Assembly (NCBI RefSeq): GCF_000003815.2
Contig: NC_049980.1
Location: 15,406,154 to 15,470,153 of the forward strand
From: Branchiostoma floridae
Taxonomy: Eukaryota > Chordata > Leptocardii > Amphioxiformes > Branchiostomatidae
DNA: 64,000 bases
Reading direction: 5' to 3'
The position numbers and the translations under genes are program-made. Below, one piece after another: positions 22,801 through 32,500 of this stretch. The notes beneath the pieces are model-generated. The model was not told the DNA's origin and did no database searches. It saw only the letters and a program-made list of their open reading frames with translations. Within the stretch, counting starts at the first letter, position 1. Every line of letters begins with the position of its first letter.

Positions 22801-25405
22801 TTCCACAGCATGGTGTTGTGTAACACAGGTTAAAAGGCAATCAGGTCCAGGTTCAGATACTGTAAATGCAGATGAAATGTTCATGGTTTTCGTGGTGACG
22901 GCTTCACCAAGAACTCAAAACCACTGCAAAAATGTTCTGTCTTTTCCCAACCCTCTCTGTGTCTATATTATAAACACTACATGCACATTGTACATTCTAT
23001 ACATGTACGTTGTATAGTATCATGGCGTGTCAGAGGCACTTGTTATATTGTGAAGCCTGCCTTGGGCAGCCTTGGCTGTATTTCTCTCTATATATACAGT
23101 AGTGTTTAATTTTATGGACATTAATTTTGAATGCAATTTGTATGGGGTAGATTATGACAAATCCAGTGTGCACATGACAGATATACCTTGACGTTTCTGA
23201 GAGATAACACTACATCTCCAAATGTATCTTTTGCAGGTAACCTTTGACCCAAAGTACGTCATCTTCTCCAACCTTGTCAGCCTTTACAACATCCACAAGG
23301 CCACAAGAACCATCAGTCGGGATGATGATATTATCATGCATTCTACGTAAGTAACAAGCATGTTGTTTTTCAGCTCCTTTTCAGGTGGTTTGATTTGATT
23401 TTGGTGCTGTTTTGATAACATTTATTCATTCATAAAGTATATCAGACACTGTGCAGTCATTTGGAGTATAACGTTACCTACATTCAGATTTCTTTATGGT
23501 CGCACATAAGGAAATTTGTGTTGTGTTCCTAAGGCTTTACATTTAGAGCTTGTTTCATAACATGATACATGTACATAACAATACAAGGTTAAGTTAAATT
23601 TCATAATGTTATGCATCCTGACATTTCAAGAACCACCTTTCAACACGAATGTTGCTTCATTGCAGCTGCAAGTATGAACGTGATCAGGATGTCACCGCAC
23701 GGTTCATGCCTATCCCAAGTGGACTGGAGTTCCACGAAGTCGGCTTTGGGAAGCTCTCCATCCACCTGGACATCTTCCACACACGCAATTACCTACAGTC
23801 CTACACCCGATCTGAATACCCCATCCACAAAAAGCTCAAGGACATGGTGTTCTTACAGCTTCAGGTTCAAGGTCATGACCAGCTCTTGTCTGTTCTTGGG
23901 CTGAACTGCAAAGCCACAATGTCACCTGACAAAAATGACTCCCTCAACTATCCATTGCTTCAAGATGGGTAAGAATGATATTTCTGTGCATTACATTTGG
24001 AAAACAAACAGAAATGCTTTCAGGATATCAAGAGCTACATGGAAAAAAGTATGAAAAAACAGTTGGTAAATGATATATTTTCTAAGAACTGTTGACAAAG
24101 ACAAGTGTTGACAAAAACGTATAAAATTAAGTGAAAAGGCTTAAAACTATTATCTGCTGCTAAAATGTTGCTCCTTCCTGTGACTGTAATGTTAGATGTG
24201 GTGCAGACAGCACAATTCAGATGTTCAGTAGCAACAAACCAGATGTTGAACAGTTTGGGTTCGAAGCCTTCCGCTTCATACGGGAACTCAAGACAGTGTA
24301 CATCCACTGTGAGGTGGAAGTGTGTGAGGCTGCGGATACTGGGTCCCGGTGTGCACAGGTCAGGATCATTTATGCCTGTATCTTAAAGATACAGCCTACA
24401 GAGTATTTCCATGGGTGCAGATCACATAAATTGTTTGCCAATAACAGCCACAAAACAGGTAAAATTATAGAGCTTAACACATTTTTATATGTATGAACAA
24501 CCTTTTGAAGTTATATTTTTCTGTCACATGATCTAAGCCAGATGCGTTTTTGTACTTACTAATTCCAGTGGAATGTTCAATCACTTGATTATTCATGATG
24601 ATGACATTTATCATGATTAGAGCAACCATTATGATGGAAACACCACGATGATTGTAAATCTGAAATGTAAGAGTTCGGTAACATTGAAATGTTAGAGTTC
24701 CATGACATACTATAAATAAATAATGTTATCCTGGCAGGGTTGTCGTAGCGCCCCTGGACGCCGCAGGAGGGAGCTGTCACACAAGTCGGACATGACAGGG
24801 CTGCACTCCATCTACCAGGGCCCCATTGTTCTTGATGACAGCACCTATAAAGGTTTGGTATATGTTCATTGAAGTTTGCGACTGTTCAATTTCACTTGAA
24901 TGATGTCACTGATGTTACCACCCTAAAGGAGGAGATTTCTTCATACAAAATTGCACGGAATGGCCTGTGTCAGGTCATCCTTTCACAATACCGTTTTAAA
25001 ATTCAATACAAATAAATTACAGATATTCCACACAAACAAACAAACAAACAAGCAATCAAGCATTCTTGGTACAAGGAAACCAAGACAAATGATTCCTATT
25101 TTGTAAATGATTGTCTGACAATGACGTCAAGTGGACCTGAATAAAAATATGTGGCAAAATATGATTTCCACGAATTCCCATCAAATTTCTTAAATAGACT
25201 TTTACCTCATTTTCAAACAGAGCACCAAGTTGACATCTCTGGTGGAAGCACTCTTCCTGTGGCAACCATCACTGTTTCTGTTGTGGCAGTACTAGTAGTG
25301 GCCCTCACTGCAGTTCTGGTGGTCATCAAAGTGAGGCGCTCTCGTCACAACCTTCTTGGTTACAGCTACAGTTACAAACAGCTCTCCACCATGTATGGTG
25401 ACTAA
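16083..25405 (+). CDS. Gene B: EGF/ZP-domain type I membrane protein, tandem paralog of gene A (in-frame stop in exon 14)
   Basis: Spliced gene, 19 coding exons summing to 2826 nt (941 codons plus stop if the internal TGA is ignored): 16083-16208, 17003-17232, 17529-17681, 18271-18409, 18725-18875, 19105-19243, 19485-19646, 19836-19876, 20065-20199, 20471-20593, 21005-21127, 21447-21572, 22048-22173, 22427-22602, 23237-23346, 23666-23968, 24196-24358, 24738-24852, 25221-25405. Exon lengths equal those of gene A in 13 of 19 cases and all phases agree. It encodes a signal peptide, SHFRGA module, five EGF repeats, ZP domain, RRRR furin-type site, transmembrane helix and tail ending [10 protein letters not shown]. 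The TGA at 22528-22530 would stop translation at codon 626, before most of the ZP domain. Third codon positions look less GC-rich than in gene A. It could be a real gene with an assembly error or a recent pseudogene. Confidence 0.87.
18127..18248. mobile_element. MITE-like element just upstream of gene B exon 4
   Basis: Terminal inverted repeats taagccttcgtcacaa and ttgtgacacaggctta pair at 14 of 16 positions over a 122-bp element without coding potential. Internal sequence also has partial self-complementarity around gagctcc. Ends are clear, but no target duplication was confirmed. It ends 22 nt before exon 4, so it provides part of the intron end used for splicing. Confidence 0.6.
20065..22173 (+). 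other. Gene B exons 9-13: five calcium-binding EGF repeats
   Basis: One EGF repeat per exon with phase 1 on both sides. Repeats begin DVDEC (20065-20199), DVNEC (20471-20593), DINEC-like NINEC (21005-21127), DVNEC (21447-21572) and DIDEC (22048-22173). All six cysteines are present in each repeat, and the asparagine and aromatic positions of the calcium-binding consensus are kept. EGF3 is intact here, which exposes the extra base in gene A. Introns between repeats contain a SINE-like element (21640-21970). Confidence 0.87.
21640..21970 (-). mobile_element. tRNA-derived SINE-like element in gene B intron 12
   Basis: On the minus strand the head reads gatcttgtggttaaagttat, an A-box-like segment, followed by ggttctgggttccaat, close to the RNA polymerase III B box. 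A body with ccttgggcacttaaaacc follows, a phrase typical of many tRNA SINEs. The downstream end is unclear and the copy looks old. Confidence 0.45.
22528..22530 (+). other. In-frame TGA in the ZP-N exon of gene B
   Basis: The exon frame, fixed by its length of 176 nt and by flanking protein similarity, reads CAC TGC GAC CCC TGA CGC ACA TGT. Gene A reads HWAPDSTC at this place. The local alignment is best explained by one inserted C (in gacccc) and one lost base shortly after, which cancel in length but create TGA. A single sequencing slip in a C run is possible but would not on its own keep the 176-nt length. Confidence 0.82.
22858..22946 (+). mobile_element. Half copy of the TACTGTAAATGC MITE-like family (gene B intron 14)
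   Basis: It starts tactgtaaatgcag and continues with a diverged match to the first ~90 bp of the copy at 48114-48320, including cttcaccaagaact and ccactgcaaaaatgtt. The second terminal repeat is missing, so this is a truncated copy. Confidence 0.5.
25221..25405 (+). other. Gene B exon 19: transmembrane helix and tail
   Basis: After the acceptor ttttcaaacag the exon encodes a short juxtamembrane stretch, a helix containing [17 protein letters not shown], the stop-transfer run KVRRSRH and a tail ending [14 protein letters not shown], with TAA at 25403-25405. The RRS after the helix is shared with gene A, while the rest of the tail is divergent. YKQL fits the YxxPhi sorting consensus. Confidence 0.85.
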
Positions 25406-25993
25406 CAGAATGTCAAAATAATACCATGCCATCAATGCCTTATGAAAGTCAGCCTGATAAGCAAAAAATTCATTTTGTGATTCATGCTATGTTTTTGTTT
25501 TTGCTTGTTTCTCATAACTGGTAAACTGCCTTTACACATGTATCACACCAGTTTTGTACACGACATTTGTAAGTGTAACTTTCTGTTTGAAGTGCTATAT
25601 CAAGACAACTGTGACAATATTCATTAGTGCTTGCTTTGGACAGTACATAATATGTACGATACACAGTGTATCACAATCATTATCTTCTTGCACCACCATA
25701 AGGTGTAAGGGTACAATGGTGGATCATTATCATTTTGATGTACAAGATACAGCAGAATCAGTCGTCCTAGATTTGGGGTCTCAACTATTTCTTGGACCAG
25801 ATGGATCTTTGCCAGTTCAAGTATTGGTAGGTCATAGCTAGTGAACAAAAATTGGATATACTTTGTCATCTCATCAGTGCCAAATATGACCTTGTGCGGT
25901 CACAGAGACATAAAATCAATCTTTCATCTGGGGAAGTTGTGGGCTAGTTGGAATTCCTACAGACTGCATGATCCGGGTGATTTTGTACTTTGT

Positions 25994-26453
25994 ACCTAAT
26001 TGTAGTTTCCAGGTAAGAACCAAACATTGCATGCTTTTGTCAGCAAAATATATGATTGTTCTAACATAAATACAAATAGACCGGTGCAATGGCCTAGTGG
26101 GTAGAGTGTTCGCCTTGCATTCGGTAGGTCGTGAGTTCGATCCCCGGCCGAGTCATACCAAAGACTTTAAAAATGGTACATGCTTCTTTCTCTGCTTAGC
26201 CCTCAGCATTCGGGAAAGAGTATGGAAGTTGAACACACACCACTACCAGTGGACTAGCCCCCTGCTGTAGTAATTGCGTTGTGTGGCCCAAGGGCTACTG
26301 AAACGGAGATGGGCACCGCCCTATGCGCCATCAGGCGCGGGAAGGACTTTAACTAACTAACTAACTTAACCTAATTGTAGTTTCCAGGTAAGAACCAAAC
26401 ATTGCATGCTTTTGTCAGCAAAATATATGATTGTTCTAACATAAATACAAATA
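25994..26453 (+). repeat. Two identical 85-bp direct repeats bracketing a SINE
   Basis: Positions 25994-26078 and 26369-26453 are identical by eye over 85 bases, starting acctaattgtagtttccagg and ending aacataaatacaaata. The 290 bp between them is exactly a SINE with a clean head and a simple-repeat tail. As a target-site duplication 85 bp is far longer than the usual 7-20 bp. Alternatives are a prior tandem duplication, or an assembly that joined an empty and a filled haplotype. Confidence 0.85.
26079..26368 (+). mobile_element. tRNA-derived SINE (290 bp)
   Basis: The head resembles a tRNA: A box tggcctagtgggtagagtg, and B box gagttcgatccccgg about 40 nt later, with a foldable anticodon-arm region between. 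The body includes gtgtggcccaagggctactg and a GC-rich end, and the 3' end is an (aact)n tail, fitting the end recognised by a partner LINE. There is no acceptor-stem closure as in a functional tRNA, so it is not a tRNA gene. The copy is well preserved. Confidence 0.82.
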
Positions 26454-27600
26454 CAGAGCTGTTTAAAAAGTTATTCAAGACTACATCTACATACTCCATG
26501 TAGTCATTATCATACATGAGAGGACAGCCATTGGTTAGGTTTAAACTGTATATAGAGTAGTCTTTTGACAGCATGGTGAGGTGCAATGCTGCAATACATT
26601 GCCAGCCCCAATTGTCAGTCTACCTGTGCAAGACCAAGGGACTCTAAAAATTAATTAATCAATGTGTTCAAATAGAAAAGATGTAGTGCAACAATATAAA
26701 AAGGTATGACAAGGATGCTAAAATATTTCATCATCAATTAAAAGTGAAAGCTGACATGTAGCCATCTACCACATCCCACTCACTAAAGACTAGCGGGATG
26801 GGTGGCTCCTGAAATCAAGGAGCCATTTTTCTGTTTTTCATCAGTACTGCTGGAGCTACATGGTCCATTTGTGACCACTCAATCAAGCTGCTGTAATGTT
26901 TTCCTGGATGTATTGAATGGAAATGAGATTAAAGATAAGGCTATTGTGATGTGTGATGACGTCTTTCCAACCAACCACATCATTTCAACATGTTGAAAAT
27001 GCATAGAAGAGATGATAAGAACAGGATGTAGGAAACTGCTACACCTGCCTACTTATGTACTCCACAGCAGTTACAAGCTAGGATTTACTGTACAACGTAG
27101 GCTCCAATTGTTAACAACCCTTCGTTTGGACTAGAAGGTTGAAAGTTTTGACTTTGGCTGTTGTTCTTACCATAATTGTATACTACTGGAAATGTAGGTT
27201 ATGGAAATGTTGTTAGGACAGAAAATTAGGCTGCTGTCCACTGTTCAATCCAATGTTGGACAGAGGTGGGGAAAGTTCGACCAATGTATAATAGAATCTT
27301 TGAGGACACAGTCAGTTAAATTCTAGCTTTCCAGTAAACTGAATCTCACGTTATATATAGCTAATCAGGATACAAATCAATTTTTTCTGAATCACTATTG
27401 AGGCTATAATGCAAACCAGACAATTTCCTTTGCCCAGTGTAACTAGCAGTGGAAAACAACAAAGTTCAGATTGTTGTTAAATTTTCTGATTGAAAAATTT
27501 TGGCAGCCTGCCCAAGTGAGGCCCTGGTTTTCAACTTGCCTAGGACAGCAATATATTTTTTCAGATTAAAAGGATTTCTGGGTGTAATGATGGAAATGCA
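26454..27600. other. Non-coding stretch downstream of the SINE
   Basis: No coding exon, RNA gene or clear repeat was recognised. Short open frames here lack codon bias, splice context or domain similarity. It may include the distal gene B 3' UTR, but no canonical polyadenylation signal could be assigned. Confidence 0.4.
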
Positions 27601-27624
27601 GGTGCCTTATCCACACAGGGCCAA

Positions 27625-27775
27625 ACATATCTGTCCTTGGTACTGAATAACATTGCCATATGGGAAAACAGATCATTCCTCATTGCTGAACACAGTCCAC
27701 ACATCGACACACAGACCTGTCCTTGGTGCTGAACACCATACATACACAACCAGACCTGTCCTTGGTGTTGAACAC

Positions 27776-27850
<75 letters not shown>

Positions 27851-28170
27851 ACAAACAGACCTGTCCTTGGTGCTGAACACGGTAGACACACAGGCAAAAG
27901 ACTTGTCCTTGGTGCCCTGTCCTTGGTGCTGAACACGGTACACACATTGCGACATTTATTTCTTTATTTGGGTTTTTCACATAGTGAAAGGGAGGACAAA
28001 ACAGGTGCAAAAATGCACCTTTGAAGGCTGCCCTCCCGTACATAACATACATTAATAGCGCAACACAATATACAATACAATAATATATACAACAATACGA
28101 GACCTGTCCTTGGTGCTAAGCACCACACACACACACACACACAGGCAAACAGACCTGTGCCTGGTGCCGA
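27625..28170. repeat. Minisatellite of CTGTCCTTGGTGCTGAACAC units with (AC)n
   Basis: Units starting ctgtccttgg or a close variant occur at 27631, 27717, 27756, 27861, 27903, 27917 and 28104, with a more diverged copy at 28154. Most continue tgctgaacac followed by a CA-rich stretch, and one of these has expanded into a 68-bp (AC)n run at 27779-27846. A retroelement-like fragment at 27949-28095 interrupts the array. Long open frames here (for example 27561-28052 on the minus strand) are products of the repeat, not genes. Confidence 0.8.
27949..28095 (-). mobile_element. Possible non-LTR retrotransposon 3' end inside the minisatellite
   Basis: On the minus strand it ends cccaaataaagaaataaatg, preceded by a small complementary pair gtgcatttttgcac and by tatgttatgtacggg. 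A short tail with an AATAAA-like signal and small stem fits the 3' UTR of CR1/L2-type elements. No coding part is present, so the assignment is tentative. Confidence 0.4.
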
Positions 28171-28879
28171 AAGCAATCCAAGTTGGCAAGCGCATCTGAT
28201 TTGGAACCGATAAGCTAGGCATTTTTTTGAGTGAAACAAGGGATGAAACAAATTTACATCAAATAGTGGTTGTAGACAAATTGGTGACCTTTCAGAAGGA
28301 TAGAAATAATCAAGACTATCAATACTTTGCTAGCAACACACATAATTGCTACAGGCCTGCTGCTCAACATGACAACATACATGTTCATGTTCCCATTGCT
28401 ATGTATGGAACATAGACGTTAGTTCAGTATTCCATGTTTGCAATTCATCACCAGAAAACCACTTTACCTATGCTTGCTAACAAATGTACCTTTATGTGCT
28501 TAGTGCTGCCTTTTTGTGTTGTACTTGGAGGATAACAGCATTCAATAAACAACTCCAGATATACACAGTCTTTACAGCTGCCGAGTGATTGTGGCTAAGG
28601 TAACTGAACTCAGAATCTCATGAAAACCTTTGAATGCTGGGTAGTACTTCACCATAGCTGTTTAGGTAAGCCCCTTTCCATCACTCAAAGTCTTCCCTGA
28701 AGTATTTTTCTGAGAATTTGATGGGTACTTGTGGCGGAGACTAATGTGCCACGCTTAATGTAAAGTACGAACCAGCACTGTCAGCAACATATTTTCAATG
28801 CAGACCTGGTGTGACAGTGTAAGCAAAGTATCCCAGTATCTGGTTAAACTCTAATTTGCTAAATCTGTTTGTTCATTCA

Positions 28880-29096
28880 GACCCCTGTACTGCCTAGTGG
28901 CATATAGGGCAGCAGGGTATATTTTACAGGTAGGGTTTGCTGTGCTTGAGACACCTCACCGAACAAGAGACTCCCATTTCACATCCATTCCAAAAGATGG
29001 TGCAGCCCCAACCACGATGCCCTATCCAGGATCAAACTGGGGCTCCCAAAACCAGGAACCAATGTGCATCTGCTACCAGTTGAGCTACAAGGACAT
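28880..29096 (-). mobile_element. tRNA-derived SINE-like element
   Basis: Read on the minus strand, the head is gtccttgtagctcaactggt (A box tagctcaactgg), followed by cccagtttgatcctgg (B box). A body of about 150 bp follows and ends near cagtacaggggtctg. Spacing of the two boxes fits a tRNA head. The 99-codon open frame over this interval on the plus strand is not a gene. Confidence 0.6.
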
Positions 29097-29351
29097 CTCT
29101 CTGGCCAAATCTGTAACTTCATTTGTTTTTGCTGTGGTTTTATTCCTAGGCAGAAGGAGAAAGAATTTATTTTTAGCATTTCAAATTCATGGTTGAAACA
29201 ATTCTTTAGTACAGTAATAATACTAGTATATTGGAAACACATAATCCTATTTGTAGTGGAGAGGTCGCAGTGAAAATAGAACTGATGCAAGTCTTTCCAG
29301 ATTTACAGTTCTAAAAATTGATTAAACTAATCTGATCATGACAATTACTCT

Positions 29352-29590
29352 GACCAGGGTGTACTAGCTGATTTAGTGGCCCTGCCTCTGGATAAAGAAT
29401 CTGTGAGTTTGAATCCCAGCTGTGTTGACAATGGACATGCACCAGGCTACTGGAAAGCATCATAGTCCTAATTAGGGCAGGACGTTAAGCTGTGATCCGC
29501 TTTTTGAAAGAGCTAGAGGAATTTGCCTGATAAAATGAGCCTGTAAATACTGTACATATGAATTCTCTGTTATGGCCAGTGGAGGTGTAC
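29352..29590 (+). mobile_element. tRNA-derived SINE-like element
   Basis: The head contains tagctgatttagtggccctg (A-box-like) and gagtttgaatcccagctg (B-box-like) at tRNA spacing. The body includes aggacgttaagctgtgatcc, a phrase common in metazoan SINEs. Neither end is sharp and no target duplication was identified, so this is an old copy. Confidence 0.5.
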
Positions 29591-29599
29591 ATTTTGTAG

Positions 29600-32500
29600 T
29601 TCTTCAGTAAGGTAAACTGGACTGAGATCACTTTCACTTTGACCAATTGATGAAGTGCCATCCTTGACTCAGTGATTGAGAGACCAAATGGTAGATTGCA
29701 CTTGTATCACATCAGACCTGATGAATTTTACATTTTATTCTAGCTACATTCTGCAATTTGACACCAACTAATGGCTCCTTCAGTGAGACTTCCCCGTGGC
29801 ATCTCACTGATATACAATATAAATGGTTCTTGGTGCCAGGAATGACACTAAGTGTGCCACAGACTGCTTATCAGACATCAGCCACCTTTTGTTTTACATC
29901 TTGGAGACTGTAGCTTTCCCCAGAGGTGTTCCACAGCAACCAGATGAGTGCAAAGGTGCAAGCATTTTTCTTGGTAACAAAATTTCAGATTTGTGGGGGT
30001 AGATCCAATATCATGTAGTTACAGCACCCTACAGGCCATTTTACCCGACTATAAAGTATATGCAGCATGAACTAGCCAAAGTTCAATGAACTTGGGTGAG
30101 ATGTGAGCTGCATTCTTTGTAAACTTCTGAACTGTTGAGTTGAGTTCCAACATGTGGGAGTAGCACACAGTAGTAATGGTTTACTTTTAGAAAAAACAAC
30201 ACTTGTGGCACTTGCAGAATTGAGGTTTTGATAAAGACTTATATATATAGTTATGGCAAAGCAAAATCTAAAAGCATTGTTAAGAGTATTTAAGTCAAGT
30301 GACTTAGAAATATTGCACCTTGATGCTTTAAAAGATTGGAGTGAAAGATAAAACTATATATATGGACATTCGGATTGATGAAATATACAGTGCCACTCTG
30401 GATAGTTTATGCTTCCTAGATGAAGAGGCAGCAACTCCTGATGAGGCTGATGTTAACTAACCAGGAAGGGAGAGTTCATGTTTTCCAGCACAAATCTTGA
30501 CTGACATTTCTGGTCAACATTAGTATCAGGGTCTTTCCACCATCAGTCAACATCTTCTCAGCAACAGTATATGAGCTGACTACCATATGTTTCTCTATGC
30601 TGCCAGCATTCATGGTTCCTTTAATGCAATCTCCTGCAACATGATGCACATGGGAAATGTGCTATTCATTGGGCCCCTTTCCATAAGATGGCAATCACTG
30701 AGTTACTGTATGGCAACCAAATGTGGATTCGGATTACCCTTTATTTTATAATTGCATAAGATCCTTCAAGAACTAAACTAAAACGGATGAGAATTCACAA
30801 CACGAACTTTTTCCAAAAAATCATTCTTTACCTGTCAAATCTTCAGTTACTCAGCTGTTGCAGTCTGTACTAAAATGGGCTGTTATCTGATGAAGTAAGG
30901 GAAATAAAAGTTGGCACAAATATGCTGCTTGATGAAATGGTGCTGCTACATGTACCATTGCACACGCTGGTTTTGCTTTATTCATATCTGGCAGAATGAT
31001 GGCTGCAAATGGGCAGTCAGTTCTGGAACTCTGCAGTGGAATGACCTTTGCATATTTTCACCAAGCCATTTGAAAGCTGCAGCCATCTGCTTTGATTTGG
31101 AAAAACCAACATACACCAATGGCTTATCCTTCCATCCTCTGTAGCAGCCAGTGCCACACACAGGTGAACAAGGTTCCCTTTCTCCCGACCAGATATCTCA
31201 TGTGGCACCACTACCCCATCCCATTATCATCCATCTCTAAATCCCCTCATTTCTGGCCAGAATTGCCAGGTAATATTGGAGCCGAGAATGATCATGCACA
31301 GCCGAGGCTTCTGAGCCTAATCTGACGGGGAAATGGGTAAGCCCCGGGGACATAAACCATCTCCATAGATTCATCACAAGGCGTAGGAAGCAACTTCTGC
31401 AAAGTACTTACCTGGCCTGAATAGCCTGAAAATCTGTCTTGCTACGTCACATGCAGCTGCACAGCAGTGTTTGCAGCAGAGTAACATCCATCTTGTAACT
31501 CTAACTTTGGCCACAAGCCAAAAGAATTTGAGAACAGCTCACAGGATGGAATTTCCATCAAGAGTCTTGCTGATATGATTTCTTGTAATTGTGTGAAGAG
31601 CAGAATGTAATTCATACAGTGCTGCCAGGGGCTATTCATTCAGGACTTGCCATAATATGGACGTGTTCATGCACGAAACGGAGAACGTGCTGTGAAAACA
31701 TCCAGATGGAGACTGTGTACATAAATCAAATTGAATGGAAACTGACCAACAATGCAAAACAAAGTACAGAGAGGAAAAAGACAGAGATTCAATGGAATGT
31801 AAGGTGCATGGAAATGAAAAGCTTGCCGTGTGAAGATCATGGAGCTAGAAATTAATATACCAAATACATTATCTATTTAAAAAATCCCTCTATACTGAGC
31901 TCTATGTCACTGCAACTTCTACCGGTAAATGTTGTTGTTATTACATGTAGATAATCAAGTAGAAAAAGAAAGATCAGAGTAAACAATTGCACAACAGAAG
32001 TCAAAGAGCTCATCCTGCTGGGAAATGTGTAGAGCTTTGAATTTGTAATTTTTTAGTTTTATTCATCATTGTGAATTTGTTGCTTATGCTGTAAAAGTTG
32101 ATCTGTCTATGCATTTTCCCATCATCCAGCAGGACCAACTTACCTGGGCAAAGCCTACCATCCCATCCTTTGAGTCTTCAGATACACCATCTTCAGCCTC
32201 CCATCCTGTCCCTGTACAAAACAGACACACAAAACGACAAACTAACACACAAAGTGAAAACATACCATTTTCAAGCAGATAACAATCTATTTTCCTCCCT
32301 CTTTGGGGAGGAGTCCAACAACATTTCATACCTGACTTTTGCCTACCTTTCAATATTACCATGCCCACCCTCAGATGAATAACTGTCTAAAGTGATACTT
32401 TAGATGTAACATTACACATAATCTGGATTAAGGTGGTGCATCTTTGGCTTTGTGGACCATCCAATCCCTGTATCTCTTTCTCCACCTTTCATGCCAACGA

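Larger units (their letters stand above)
22427..24852 (+). other. Gene B exons 14-18: ZP domain and furin-type site, with an internal stop
   Basis: Exon 14 starts [15 protein letters not shown] and ends [12 protein letters not shown] but carries TGA at 22528-22530. Exons 15-17 give [42 protein letters not shown] and [19 protein letters not shown]. Exon 18 gives [20 protein letters not shown], so the cleavage site is RRRR instead of RRKR. Exons 14-17 have exactly the same lengths as in gene A (176, 110, 303 and 163 nt). Apart from the one stop the domain is complete, with normal cysteine spacing. Confidence 0.85.

Noticed and set aside
26079..26160. Possible tRNA gene
   Set aside because: A and B boxes are present but acceptor-stem pairing is poor and a SINE body with simple-repeat tail follows.
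27561..28052. 163-codon minus-strand frame with long valine-cysteine run
   Set aside because: It translates an (AC)n microsatellite and minisatellite; both strands and several frames are open for the same reason.
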